A stretch of 64,000 bases of DNA from positions 997,001 through 1,061,000 of the forward strand of contig JAPEHQ010000019.1 in the NCBI GenBank assembly GCA_027405735.1. The letters run 5' to 3'. Each line of letters begins with the position of its first letter. Positions within the stretch are counted from its first letter, which is position 1. The DNA is from Mucor racemosus. Lineage: Eukaryota > Mucoromycota > Mucoromycetes > Mucorales > Mucoraceae. Shown one piece after another: positions 33,651 to 45,333 of this stretch. The translations under genes were made by a program, and so were the position numbers. The notes below the pieces were generated by a model. It ran no database searches. It was not told the origin of the DNA and was given only the letters and a program-made list of their open reading frames with translations.

Positions 33651-33851
33651 TATGTAACTTGATTTTAAAGAAAGAAAACCTTCTTTTTGAACAAAGCATT
33701 GTCCATTTTCAAAATTGTGATTTTGAAAGGTCACGATATGTGACTAATGTTAAAAGGGAGACCCCCTTCCTTTATTTGATGCTACCCCTTTTGGTTGCCC
33801 CGGAAATATCTCTCTTTTTTTTTTTTTTTTTTTTTTTTCTCATATATCAAA

Positions 33852-34340
33852 ATGTTATCTGCACAACCAGCTTATGCTCTTGCAAGAGCTACCTTTAAAC
33901 GTGCTCAACGTGGTTTATTTGGTGGAAAACATATTCAATTCGGTAACAATGTAATGTCAAATGTTCAGATGAAAATGTTGACAGAAGAGCCATTTTTTGA
34001 CATTTTTTTATTCTTGTAGAACCCTTTTTCCAAGAAGAAGACTAGACGCAACTGGTTACCCAATGTTCAAAACAAAAACTTGTATTCAGAATCACTCTCA
34101 CAATTCATCGAAGTTAAAGTCACCACTGCAGTTTTACGTACTATCGATAAAAAGGGGGGTTTAGATAAATACCTTTTGGAAACTAGAGACAAGAATTTAT
34201 TCAGTGAAAAGGCCTTGGAGTTAAAATCCAAGATTGTCAAGCACAACAATCGCCAAGCTAGATTGCAAGCCAAGGCTGTTTCTGTAGCAGAAACTGCTAA
34301 AGTCAATGTGACATCTGCCTCTGCTTCTGCCAGTGCTTAA
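33852..34340 (+). CDS. MRPL24: Mitochondrial ribosomal protein bL28m
   Basis: Two exons (33852-33950 and 34020-34340; 69 bp intron, phase 0) give 139 residues. The N-terminus is basic and lacks acidic residues (MLSAQPAYALARATFKRAQR), as in a mitochondrial targeting peptide. The L28 signature follows: GLFGGKHIQFGNN, SKKKTRRNWLPNVQ, then SLSQFIEVKVTTAVLRTIDK and GGLDKYLL. It is a component of the large mitoribosomal subunit. The C-terminal extension is Ala/Ser-rich. It is divergent from the HP1-like gene, about 200 bp apart, with a T-run at about 33815-33838 between them. Confidence 0.93.
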
Positions 34341-34429
34341 AATTAGTTGAATCAAGTAAATTGGATATTTATATTTTGTAGAAGCAATGTAATGTCGATA
34401 TCTATGCCCTTTTATTTTTCGTTGTATAT

Positions 34430-34460
34430 TTAAAAAAAAAAAAAAAAAAAAAAGAAAGAA
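34430..34460 (+). repeat. Poly-A tract downstream of bL28m gene
   Basis: A run of about 22 A followed by AAGAAAGAAAG, then AATAAAG near 34470, a polyadenylation-like signal. It is a simple repeat in the bL28m 3' region. Confidence 0.6.
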
Positions 34461-34605
34461 AGATTATAATAATAAAGCCTTGCATTTGCAAATAGAGCAT
34501 CTATGGGATCTACTATACATGTCTTTTTCTGTTCGTGACGATGAATTGCATACGTTAAAAAGGACGCATCATGTTTTTTGCTTTCTTCATTCATATTCCA
34601 CAAAC

Positions 34606-35874
34606 ATGGAGTTGCCTCAAATTGGAAAAAACTGTCAGCTTGAAGGCTGCAACTCGTTAGGTAAAACTGATCTCGACTTTGTTCAAGAAAATCAATACTA
34701 AAAGAAATGTCCAGATTTTCTTCCTGTTGCTTGTCCTCTTTGCCATCATACTTTTTGGTAAGCTGTACAATGTTAAATTGGAATACAATTTATTAAACCA
34801 TATGGCTAGTGGTGACCACAGACTGCCTTTAGATCATAAATGTTCACAATGGACTCATGTAAATAAAGAGTTGATCCAATGTCCTGATTGTCAGCATTTG
34901 ATTCAAGCACCCGAAAATGAAAAATTAAGCCCAGAGCAAGCAGTAGGTTTGATATTCGAGTAAAAATATATTGCATTGATTCACTCGACTGTTTTGATAG
35001 TTGGAACAACACAAGAAATCAAAATGTCAGCTCTATTTGTATCCTCCAAACAATAATATTAAAAAAATTGACCGTCAATGCACTGTCAAAGGATGCCGAG
35101 ACATTGATCCTCGGATTGGACCTGTACATTGCAATGGCTGTGATCAAGACTTTTGCCTCAAGTAAGATGATATGATGATAGTAGTTTCTTAATGTTATTG
35201 ACACGAATGTTATTAGGCATAGACATCCTGCTTCCCATGCCTGTCAGTCATTAGATACAGATGAACAGCGAAAAATCGACAGAAAATTAGCAGCTCAAGA
35301 AAAAATAGCTAAATCATTTGCTCCCCAACCAACAAAGAAAAGTAAAATCATTAAATCTGTACCTGTAAAAAGTAAAAATGGCGGGATGGTTGAGTTGATG
35401 AAGATTAAATCACAAGCCAAAGGTAGCGCTTCTGTTCCTGCAACATCTCGAATTTATATATACGTCCAAGGCCCTAAAGAGTCAAAGGTGGGATCACAAT
35501 CTGTGTATTTTGACAAGGTAATATGCATATAGAAACGGGTTTTGATCACAATTTAATGATAACTTTGATTTATCAGAAAAATTCAGTCGGTAAAGCTCTC
35601 GATCTAATTGCAGACATATGCAGGGTGAACAACAAAAACAATGCAGTTTCTCCATCAGATCCAGAGGTATGATGTTCAAATCTATCAGAAAAAAAAAAAA
35701 AACAAATTGTAAGAATCTCTTTTGTCATACTAGCGACTAGAACTATATAAATGTCCAGATATGACTGTATTGAACAAATCAGACTCGCTTGAAAAAGCTC
35801 TCAAAAACCTGGATACAGTGTTATTGGAACGACAAGGATTAGTATCAATGGAGGAAATAGATGAAAAGGAATAG
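34606..35874 (+). CDS. CUZ1: Cuz1/ZFAND1-like AN1 zinc-finger protein with C-terminal ubiquitin-like domain
   Basis: Seven exons give 307 residues: 34606-34660, 34715-34757, 34810-34942, 35001-35161, 35217-35517, 35577-35666 and 35734-35874. Introns are 52-67 bp and phases agree. AN1 finger 1: CQLEGCNSL, DFLPVACPLCHHTFCGDHR, DHKC. AN1 finger 2: CTVKGCRDIDPRIGPVHCNGC, DFCLKHRH. The C-terminus (IYIYVQGPKES, SVGKALDLIADI, LELYKCPD) matches the ubiquitin-like domain of yeast Cuz1 and human ZFAND1. These proteins bind Cdc48/p97 and the proteasome and help cells handle arsenite stress and stress granules. Ordinary ORF calling would see only the third exon. The start MELPQIGKNC matches the usual start of the family (MELP-x-x-GKxC). 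Confidence 0.93.
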
Positions 35875-36924
35875 ATATGAATGAGATAATTTATTGGTTA
35901 ATTGATTATATATTGTGTTTTAATATATTGTATTTTAATTTATTCACATCCAAATTATGAGGATGTTTCTAATCAAAAACAAATAATAAACTCAAGAGAT
36001 AACAAAATAAGCTATAAGAACTACAAATATATCTGAAATGGGTTCTCACTGTTTTCTGTTGATTTAACAAGAATGAATATTATAATAATGGATCAACTGA
36101 CTTTCTATATCGTATTAATTAACAATGCAATATACATGACATTCATTATGCGTTTTATCATGCACAATTGAATCTAAAATGGCAATCTCAGATACTGCAT
36201 GGCACTGATACAGTATCGATAAAATTATGGCCAAAGTGTTGCTGCTACAACTTGCCGCGCTAATTTATTGAAAACAATTAAAAGGCAATCTCTATGAGTA
36301 GTAAGTTGCAACTCTATCTGGACATAGGTATGGATAGGCGCTGCAGGTGTTTTATGCATCAGGCTGTTCCATCATAAGTTACTGTGCATTCAGTAAGTTT
36401 GAAAAGCAAGTTAATTACCTGATATTTACACTTATTATTTATTACAGACAGTAAATAAACTAGTTCTCAATGAGCATAGATCCAAAATGTACTTCCATTG
36501 CAATGGTAGTAGGTAAGTTTAGAAACCATCCACAAAAAATTAAAATCTCAACCTCCTTTGAATTATCATCATGAAAATGGTGGAATATTTTCCAGATTAA
36601 AATTTGAATCACGCATTGTTTTTTGATCCGCCATTTTTTACATTATATACGAGAGTTTATGGATACATACAATCTTATTTATAGAAAAAATAATAATAAA
36701 GACTAGTAACATTTATCATAGAGAATGTAGGCTTTATTAATAGAAAAACTAATGATAAAAAGAAGAACTAAAAGCTTCTACGTCTTGGTTTAAAAGATTA
36801 TTTATAAGAATTATATTCCAATATAAGTTAGAAATTGTATTGGCTTCAAAATTGTCTGTTCAATAATATCCTCCAAAACCGACATATCATTTTTCATTCT
36901 AGCTCTACTACTTTTTTTTAATTA
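35875..36924. other. Intergenic region with an R2 repeat fragment
   Basis: No gene was recognised. About 36290-36560 is a diverged R2 copy, with the conserved GTGCATTCAGTAAGTTTG at about 36381 but a degraded TATA-like motif. The remainder is AT-rich. Confidence 0.5.
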
Positions 36925-39085
36925 AATGACGCCGAGAAAAAATTATATGTTAATGTACCTGAGATGTTCAGCTTTAATCCAAAAACGCGTATGCAGAATT
37001 ATTCTATTTTTTGCAGTTGGTATTATTTTTTCAGTGCTAATGCTTCAGATTTCTACGCGTATATCGTTGCTAAAAATTGAAAACTTTGAAGCTTCATATC
37101 TCTACCAAACATCAAGCAATACTAACACTTTTTAATAATAAAATTTACTTGTTTTAAAGCACTTTATAACATATTTCAGTATAAAAAGATTATGAGCACT
37201 TTTATTTTTTTTTTCATTTTTTTTTACCTTTTTGCAGTATATTTCAAAATATTCGTTGAATTGAGCAGCATTTTTTTTACATTCATGCCATTAGTCTTTT
37301 TGAGCTCTCTCGGACCCAATGTAGTTCTTTTCAAAATATTAATTTTTCGTAGAGATACCTTCATAAATGTGTACAAGAGATACTTCGTTTTTAGCTTCAA
37401 TTTTTCATCTGTATACCCTCATCTCAAATTCTGAATATGAACAAAAAAAATCGATAAAAATCTCGTTTTCTCTACGAAAAATGCAGCTAGAAAGTTAAAT
37501 AACAGCTTCATTGATAGATAATGTGTTGGCGCATTATTTTCAATATTTATATTTGAAATACACTATTAAAAGTAAAGTGTATTTTTCCAAAAACCTCCAA
37601 AATTCCAATCATATTTTACGCAAAAATTAATGTAAAACATTCGTTTAACTTTTATTTGGATAGATGCAGAATTGAAAACTCTACAAAAGCCATTTAATTC
37701 GGTAGTTCAACTCACTTTTCAGTTCATGAGCCATTAACCAATTTTGTTTTTTGAACTATTTTTCGACGTTTTTTTCAAATCAATTTTGGAACCCAGTTAT
37801 GATATGTTTTAAGCTGTAGTATGATATCTTATTTTGATTATTTCGACAAAAATCAATATATTTTTGCTGAAACAGAAAATACAAAGTAGCATGGGGTTAA
37901 ATTTACATACTTTATGAATACAAAAAATTGGCACCTTAATTTAAGCGTTCAATTTTAGGTCAATATTAGGCTCGTCCGTTTATATTCTGGTATTAACCCT
38001 TCTATGCGCTATTTTTGGACAGATATTAATGGCCCTTAGACGGAGACACACTGTTTTTGAAAACTTGAGATAATTAGAGTCAATATTGAGCGAAAAAAAA
38101 TGAAAAACTACCTGAAAACCATCTGAAATGTAATGATCTATAATTTTGGACTAACAACAAAGGTGGATAATATGCTTATAGATATTATTCTTGCTGTTAT
38201 AAATTTGTGATCACTGGATTGATGAAGGTTGGTGTTCTTATTTGTAAATTAGATATTTATTAGTGAATAAATATAAGTAAAGGGAGTGTAACAAGACAGA
38301 TAAATCTACAAGGGATCATGTAATGATTTCCTTGTAGTATTTATATAAGGAATGAGGCAAGGTTTTGCATGAATGAAACTGAAATGTTTGAATCATTACA
38401 TGAAACACTGAAACCTATTTTTTACAACCATAAGAACCCAACAATAAAAGCTCTGTCTCAACGAATTTCAATCCTAATAACTTCCAACTTTACATGAGAG
38501 TAGGGACATATCTTTGTTACGCTGATCGCAAAGGGCAACGTATACAGCCTACTGTGTGCTGAGAAAACCATCACCGAAGTGCACCTATAGCTGAATACGC
38601 ATTTTTATTGAAAACTGTAGATTTTGCCTATTATTTATATTAGATCTCATTTGAAACTCATATTATGTGCCTGACATCCAAATGAAATTGAGATGGTATA
38701 AATACTTTTAGAATTCAGGACGACCTGATGGTCCCTAGCTTCCTTTTTTAACTTAATGATAAAGACCTTACGTTCTCTGTGATGTAATCACTTGAAGTTT
38801 TTATTATATTGGAAATAAGTGCTGTCTACATATAACTCTCAAAAATAATAAAAAATGCGATCTTTATGAACGATAATCCAATTAAGCTGCACCTGTACGT
38901 AGATACAGGTATAAACAGGTACTACAAGTGTGTCAGATATTAGCATCCATGGGTTATTGTGCATTCAGTAAGTTTGAACAGCAAGTTGGTTACCTGCTAT
39001 TGATATCTATTAGCTATTATGGTCAATAAGCTCGCCGTTTTTTGCCGAATATGGATCCAAATGAGCTCCCGTTGCAATGCTAGGT
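36925..39085. repeat. Dispersed repeat unit R1(-)/R2(+), copy 2
   Basis: R1 on the minus strand (38128 down to about 36925) is joined back to back to R2 on the plus strand (38401 to about 39085), as at 12359-13800. A solo LTR sits at the junction. R1 contains the landmark TAATGGCTCATGAACTG (minus strand, near 37734) that marks the outer end of the giant inverted repeat in the other copy. R2 carries GGTATAAACAGG near 38908 followed by GTGCATTCAGTAAGTTTG. No conserved ORF was found. Confidence 0.75.
38129..38400 (+). repeat. Solo LTR, 272 bp, family A copy 1
   Basis: Starts TGTAATGATC and ends TCATTACA (8 bp perfect terminal inverted repeat), with the exact 5 bp target duplication TGAAA at 38124-38128 and 38401-38405. 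The unoccupied site is seen in the R1/R2 copy near 13345. It includes a TATA-like TATTTATATAAGG. A second copy of the same length is at 50052-50323. Confidence 0.9.
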
Positions 39086-39326
39086 ATATATAGTGTTGAT
39101 CTACTACAGAATTGTAAAGGTTTTTTAGTCTTCCCAAGTTGGCGTAAAAATGAGGAAATAAAAATGCATACTTGTTTAAGCTACTTTTTACTATGGATTG
39201 TTTCAGAGATTCTTTGAAAATTTTTATAAAATTAAATAATGGGTTGAAATTGAATCTTGAAATTGCACGTTATGAGCATTAATCTTATAAATAACACACC
39301 TTGATTTCATTAGCTAATAATGATTT

Positions 39327-41090
39327 TTGATGAAATTTAGCACACATTTTTCAGTGAAACCATCTCTTCCTCTACTTAAAAAAATAAAGCAACTGAAATT
39401 AGAATGCTTGCTATGTATACTTCACTTTTGTAGCCATATTGAAAATAATGTGCTAAAACATTATCTATCGGTGAAGTTATTATTTAACTTTCTAGCTGCA
39501 TTTTTCGTAGAGAAAACGAGATTTTTATCGATTTTTTTTCAAATTCAGAATTTGAGATGAGGGTATACAGGGTAAAAATTGAAGTTAGAAGAAAGTATTT
39601 CTTTTTACACATTTTTGAGGATACCTTCACGAAAAATCAATATTTTTAAAAAAAAACTAAATTAGGTCTGAGAGACTCAAAGAGCTCAATGACATGAATG
39701 TAAAGAAACTGTTGTCGAATTTAACCAATATTTTGAAACCTATCACAGAAATGCCAAAAAAGTAAAAAAAAAAATGTTCAGAATTTTTTTTATACTGAAA
39801 TATGTTATAGAGCACTTCAAAACAAGTCAGTTTCTGTTACTCCAGGAGATTATGGCTATCTCAAAGCTGAAATATGCACTAAATCATGTAATAAAAATAA
39901 AGTAAAATTGTTATAAAATGAAAGAGCACACTAAAACTAAAGAATTTTATTATAACATCGAAACATCTTCTTTTATATTCACATTCTCTGATCATACTGC
40001 GGCAAAAAACTTATTAAAAAAAGCAATTTAAAAATACAATTATAATGCTTCTAAGTTTATTCAGGGTGTTAAATATAAAGCAACAAAGACTTCTGGATGA
40101 TTACCATAGCCTTTGTAATATACCGTATATACTACTATTTTCTAATTATACAAATAATACAGTATGTGATAATAAGATCTTAAACAAGATCTTCGTTGTT
40201 TCGTTCCTAGTTTAGAAGTGCCAGTGGTACAATGTACAATTTGACATTTTAATATTTTTGTGATTTTAAAATTATTAAATCTTAGATGCTGTCTAAAGTC
40301 AACTTGATTACTAAACAAACTTGATATATGTAGTTTACTACATATACGACTAATCTAAAATGAGTCTATATATATCCAATCAAGTCTAGATGGCACACAC
40401 TAGTTCCACATTCCTCAATACATACAGTTGGCATTGGTGTCGAGCCGGGCCTTGCTAGCCAAATTTAATATAAGCTGGGCTCAAAAAAATTCCTACATAC
40501 ATTATAACTGAGCTTTATAACATAATACACAGCAATGTAGAACTTAACATATCAAATTGTGTTATAATCGTAACCAAGGAGTATACACAGACTTGTGGAC
40601 GCACCAGTTTCGTTATTAAAAAGCGTTAATATAGCTTAATATTTGGTAGAAATATGAGGTCTGAAGGTTTTTAATTTTTAGTAGTGAAATACGCTTAGAA
40701 ACCTGAAACATTAGCATTGAAAAAAGAATACCAACAGCAAAAAATAGGATATTTCTGGATACTCATTTTTGGATTAAAGTTGAACTTTTCAGGTACATCG
40801 GCATATAATTTTTTCTTGGTGTTATTTAGTGGGAAAAAAAAGTTGAGAAGGGATAAAAAGTGGGACTCAGTTTTCAAGGAAAAAAATAATAGAAAATTTT
40901 ACGTGCTTTTGAGTCTTTCGTGAGATATAAAATAAATTTAGGGATAGGTAGCATAATGCGACCAATTCATATCTGTTTACTAGTGTTCAAGGTATATCCT
41001 AAAAATGTTTAGTATGAGGTTAGTTATAGAAAAGAGAGTAAACTTCGATTTTGAAGATTGTAAATTATGAAGGTTCAAATTTTGCTCAAC
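39327..41090 (+). repeat. Dispersed repeat R1, copy 3 (interrupted)
   Basis: Plus-strand R1 runs from about 39327 to 39834 and resumes at 40607-41090 after a 772 bp LTR insertion. The outer part (from about 40730) matches 54880-55210, which extends R1 beyond what the inverted-repeat arms contain. Small ORFs are present but not conserved between copies. Confidence 0.7.
39835..40606. repeat. Solo LTR, 772 bp
   Basis: Bounded by TGTTACTCCAGG and GGACGCACCA with the perfect 5 bp target duplication GTTTC (39830-39834 and 40607-40611). R1 is continuous across this point in other copies. No coding region is inside. Part of it near 40030 resembles sequence near 8200. Confidence 0.85.
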
Positions 41091-42299
41091 CAGTTATCTA
41101 CGAAAAAATACAAAATCCATTCTAACATATGGAGTGTAACTTTGTGAGTATTAGACCGTTAATCAAGTTCGTCAAGAGTGTAACCTTAATGAGATTTGTA
41201 AAGTGAATATATTATGTTTCTATTGATAGCTTAGAAAGAGAAGCATTTAATGGTTATAGAGTATAGCTGTTTAGATTTTACAATAAAAGTTTATAAAAAT
41301 TTATATTTTATTATTAAAAGATGTTCCGTAAAGGAATTAATTCAATAACAAAAGCTTAATCTCAGTATATCGAAGCAACAGAGGTTACTCTAGTACTTGC
41401 AATACCCCCCTCAATTTTATGTCATCTACATGCGATTTATCATTTTGATGTATTATCATTAGCAAGTAGACCTAGTAATATTTCTGTTACCCAGGCTAGC
41501 TCACAGATAAAAGTTTTCAAGCCGAAGCTTTATTAATACTCACCTGGTACCATCAAACACAACAATATCAGTTTCAGCATAGATTCTTGATTGAAGGCAT
41601 TCAGCCAAATTTAGCAAGTGGTTGATGTCTCGGCACTAATAATCATTATAAAGTAGATGGCTCACACGCTAATATGCCTACCCTTTTTTGAATGATACAT
41701 TAAATATCTTTGATAATTGCATTTTCTGCAAAACTCAAGTAGAATTGTTATGCGTACAACTTTTAAATTTGAAAGGTGCTATACAAAGGGTATCTCCGTT
41801 ATTCTCGAACTTAATATTTGTATAATACTATTTTCTCCCTTTTTAAACGCATGACAATCCATATTCGTTGGAGCAATCTCATGTCAATCAACAATATTGC
41901 AACAATCTTCATAGAGTATCCACTTATATATCTGAATCCAGGATTGTGAATGTAACACTAGATACTGGCTATATGCATCCAATTATGGTGATTTGGCCAT
42001 GTTTTTTTTATAATCTATTTAGTCGACCATTATTTTTGTTGTTTATTTCAAAAATAGAACTTGGTTTTGAAATGTGTCCTACTTGGCTTAACCTTAATAA
42101 AAAAGGTTTAAAATGTGCATTGACATTACTATAAATTAGAGCGCTAACAGCATTAACTTTGGTGCAAACTCTTTAAATATTTATGTTATAATGTATACAT
42201 AAACTAACTGTCAAATTATTTCCATGTATGAAAGCCCCTTTATATCTCGAAAACAAATACTTTAAAACTCTTTGATTATTTTTTATTTTTTTGGCCATT
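41091..42299. other. Intergenic region
   Basis: AT-rich DNA between the R1 copy and the Zrg17-like gene. An exon-like island on the minus strand (about 41640-41545, bounded by AG and GTGAGT) could be a gene relic but has no recognisable partner exons. Nothing else was identified. Confidence 0.35.
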
Positions 42300-44086
42300 T
42301 TACTTCATTTTTATGACACTAATAGTTAATTCACCCTCATGTTCCTTTACCAAAGGTTCTAAAATATCAAAACTTGCGTCAATAACAGCATCTTCATCAG
42401 CATCTGGTATTGTGTGAACTTCTATTGTGCCAATACACTTTCCGTAGGCATTTTGCCAAAAATGAACCTTATCTACAGAAACAACGGTTGGGATTTGTTG
42501 GATTAATCGAAGGTGGTGATCAATAGCGTGTGTCATGGAGTCCGGCATGGTTTGTAATAATACTTTAGCTAATGCAGTGGCTGTAGGTACGCCTAAATAC
42601 AACATGAGTGATGCTTCTGCAAAGGATAAGAATTTATCGACAGATGGTGAGGATAATCCAAACAATTGAAAAAAAAAGACGATTGATCCAGCACTCACAA
42701 TGGAAACTGAATAGATGTTTTTGACAAGTGCATCCAAAGGAGTGTTTTGGATGTATTCAGGTTGACCTTGAGATGCTCTCTTTGTCACTATTTATCATCA
42801 TTAGTCAAATGTTTATAGATTCATTCATTTGTTTCTTACAATTCACCAAATTATCATGATTTTTCAACTTGATGCTGGATGCAAATGATGCACCAATAGC
42901 AACTAACAGCATAAATAACAAGCCCAATGGAAATGCACTGATTAGGGCATAGCATTAATATACTGTTATACACATAGATACCTCCTCAATTACATACCTG
43001 TTTCCATGATGATCTCCACCACCTCCACCATGATGCTCTTCTAAAAGTAAATGTTCTAACGATTCTTTAGTAGTATACATGGTTCCAAACAACAAAAAGA
43101 TAGTATTTGCAAGTGCCAATACAACTTCAAAACGCTTGACGCTAATAAACAGAATGAATCAATGATACGCCTCTTGTAATTTTATTAAATACTTACCCAA
43201 AAGGTCTTTTGGTACTCATTGTTGTAAAAGCAGGGTTGAAATGAAGTACACTGGACACAAAATTGTTTAATGTACCAAATGCATCAAACAAAACAAGATA
43301 AGAAAACCCAGTGACAGATAAACTTTCACGAGAAGCTCCCAACCACCATAAAATTATACCTATAACGAAATGGCCCAAGAAACAAGTGAAAAGTGCTTTT
43401 TGGAAAGGGATCAATGAAGCAAAGATTGAAGCATACGAAGGTAAAGGCTGGGTATAAACTTGAGGAAAGTTGCTGTGTTGATGGTGAGCATGGTCATGGT
43501 CATTGTTATGGTGGTTGTGGTTATGGCTATAATCATGGTTATGATTGTGGCCATGGTCATGGTTGTGGCCATGGTCATGGTTGTGGCCATGGCTGTGATT
43601 ATGGTTGTGATTGCTGTGGCTGTGATTATGATGACTATGGTCGTGAATATGGCTATGTCCATGGTGGTTATGATCATGATGGTCGTGTTCATGATGTTCG
43701 TGTCCATGATGAGATTCTGCAAAATGTTTATGATCTCCCTGAGGAAGATATGGATTAACTGCAGCAGGAGTAGTTGAAACAGGTACATCATGTTGATGAA
43801 TAGGTTCTTGATGAGTCTAATAAAATATACAAGATTGTTAATTATTTATATACTAGATATAAAAAACGTAATTTACGTGATGGATATGTTCTGCTGTTGC
43901 GGCTGCAGGAGTAAAAGAACGAGTAGTTGCAGTTGTAATAGTGTGTATTGGTGCATTACTTTGAATAGCTAACCCACTACGAGGGAGAGCAGGCTTATTT
44001 ATTTGAAGTCCATCAACAGTTTGTTGCTGCTGATTCAATAAAGGAGACTGAGGCCTTCTTTTTGTAAACTGTCTGGTTTGATGCAT
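42300..44086 (-). CDS. ZRG17: Zrg17/ZnT6-like cation diffusion facilitator (zinc transporter subunit)
   Basis: Five exons give 519 residues: 44086-43877, 43816-43197, 43141-42998, 42937-42840 and 42787-42300. A Gln/Ala-rich N-terminus is followed by a roughly 90-residue His-rich region, mostly His alternating with Asn, Asp, Gly or Ser (43480-43740). CDF transmembrane helices come next (ALFTCFLGHFVIGIILWWLG, GFSYLVLFDAFGTLNNFVSS, RFEVVLALANTIFLLFG), a short His-containing loop (EEHHGGGGGDHHG), two more helices and the cytoplasmic C-terminal domain. The HxxxD zinc site expected in TM2 is reduced to LVLFD (Asp without the His), and no HxxxD is visible in TM5. This is as in Zrg17/ZnT6, which are non-transporting partners of Msc2/ZnT5 that load zinc into the secretory pathway. 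Confidence 0.88.
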
Positions 44087-45333
44087 CACTTGAGACTAAA
44101 TTAGAAAAAAAGACGTGGCAGCAAGAAAAGAGGGAGTGTAAGGCTATTTATTACAGTTATGTATTTATAGAATCCGGGGGTTGAATCCAGGCACCAATAC
44201 TCAATATTTAAAGATCAACGTTTCATATACAAATGTAACACAACTCGATTGTAAGTAAAAAACAGCATGTTGGGATAAGCTAAGATATAGATATTTGAAG
44301 GATTTTCAAGATCTCAATTGACGTTGGAGAGTATGAGAGATTGTGAGATAGCTACTAAGAGTGTGTGGTTTATTTATAGGTTTTCTGTTTATGACATATA
44401 TTTCCCCGTAATAAAGTATCGAATAAAGAGCAATTCCAATCTTTCTTAGCATCGATCACTATATCGCTTGTATTTTCAACGCTAACGACTTTAAAGAGCT
44501 ATACATAATAATCCATTACCATATCATAGAAATATGTGCTAAAATGTTGAAGGTGAAATTAGCGATAAAATCCAGCTACCCCTCTTCCGAGTCTTTCAAG
44601 CAATTATTTGTTATATTCGAGAAAACAAAACTCTCATTTATGTTTAACATAATGACAATTATATTTCTAATTTTAATCAGCATGCTCTATAGTGATTTAG
44701 TTGAACCAAAATTCTCCAAAATTTTGTGTTTGATTTTTTATTTTAAATTCTCGAAATAAACCATGGTGTATATACTTAGATATACAACTTTATTATTTAA
44801 CCAGCTTTACATGTCTCAATATATATATAATCGTGAAGCAATAAAGCACTATAAACTAAATTGAAAATGCTAATAATATCTGTTGCATTGGTTTCGAACT
44901 ATAAGCGATGAAAGTGTATCTGTCGGTCGAACCATTGTATTCAATATATGTACTGATCTCTAGCTAATTTGCTAATCAATATAACCACAATTAATCTTGA
45001 TCAAATAGTTATTTGCAAACCTAATGTTGCTGGAAGAATTATCCATCCAGGATCCGCTACCTTTAAAGACACAAGAACTCGTGATATGAAGTTCAGTTTG
45101 TCTATTGGCTTGTGTACCAGAAAGCATCCCACAAATGTAACAATATGATGGAAATGACCCTTCCTCTTCTTTTTTATTCATCATTAATTGATTAACTGAT
45201 GAATAAAGAATTTGACTACTCAATCTATACGTCGTTATGTATAATAGAAATTTGTATGGATATTTTAGTCTGCTGACTCAATTATGTTATGTATTAATTT
45301 GTTACTCTAGCTTCTGTGGCAAATCTTATAGAA
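44087..45333. other. Intergenic region, promoter side of two genes
   Basis: It lies between the divergently oriented Zrg17-like gene and the large unknown gene. About 44520-44760 may be degenerate repeat. A minus-strand ORF at 45223-44972 has mixed composition, and I cannot support it as a gene. No tRNA was found. Confidence 0.35.

Noticed and set aside
41545..41640. Isolated minus-strand exon-like island (AG...GTGAGT) encoding LAECLQSRIYAETDIVVFDGT
   Set aside because: No partner exon with compatible phase was found on either side, and I do not recognise the family with confidence.
43411..43791. Met/Ile/Thr-rich and Cys/Gly-rich ORFs in the His-repeat region
   Set aside because: They are alternative frames of the His-rich codons of the Zrg17-like gene.
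44972..45223. Minus-strand ORF of 83 codons upstream of the large unknown gene
   Set aside because: No motif, no splice partners, and it occupies the likely promoter region.
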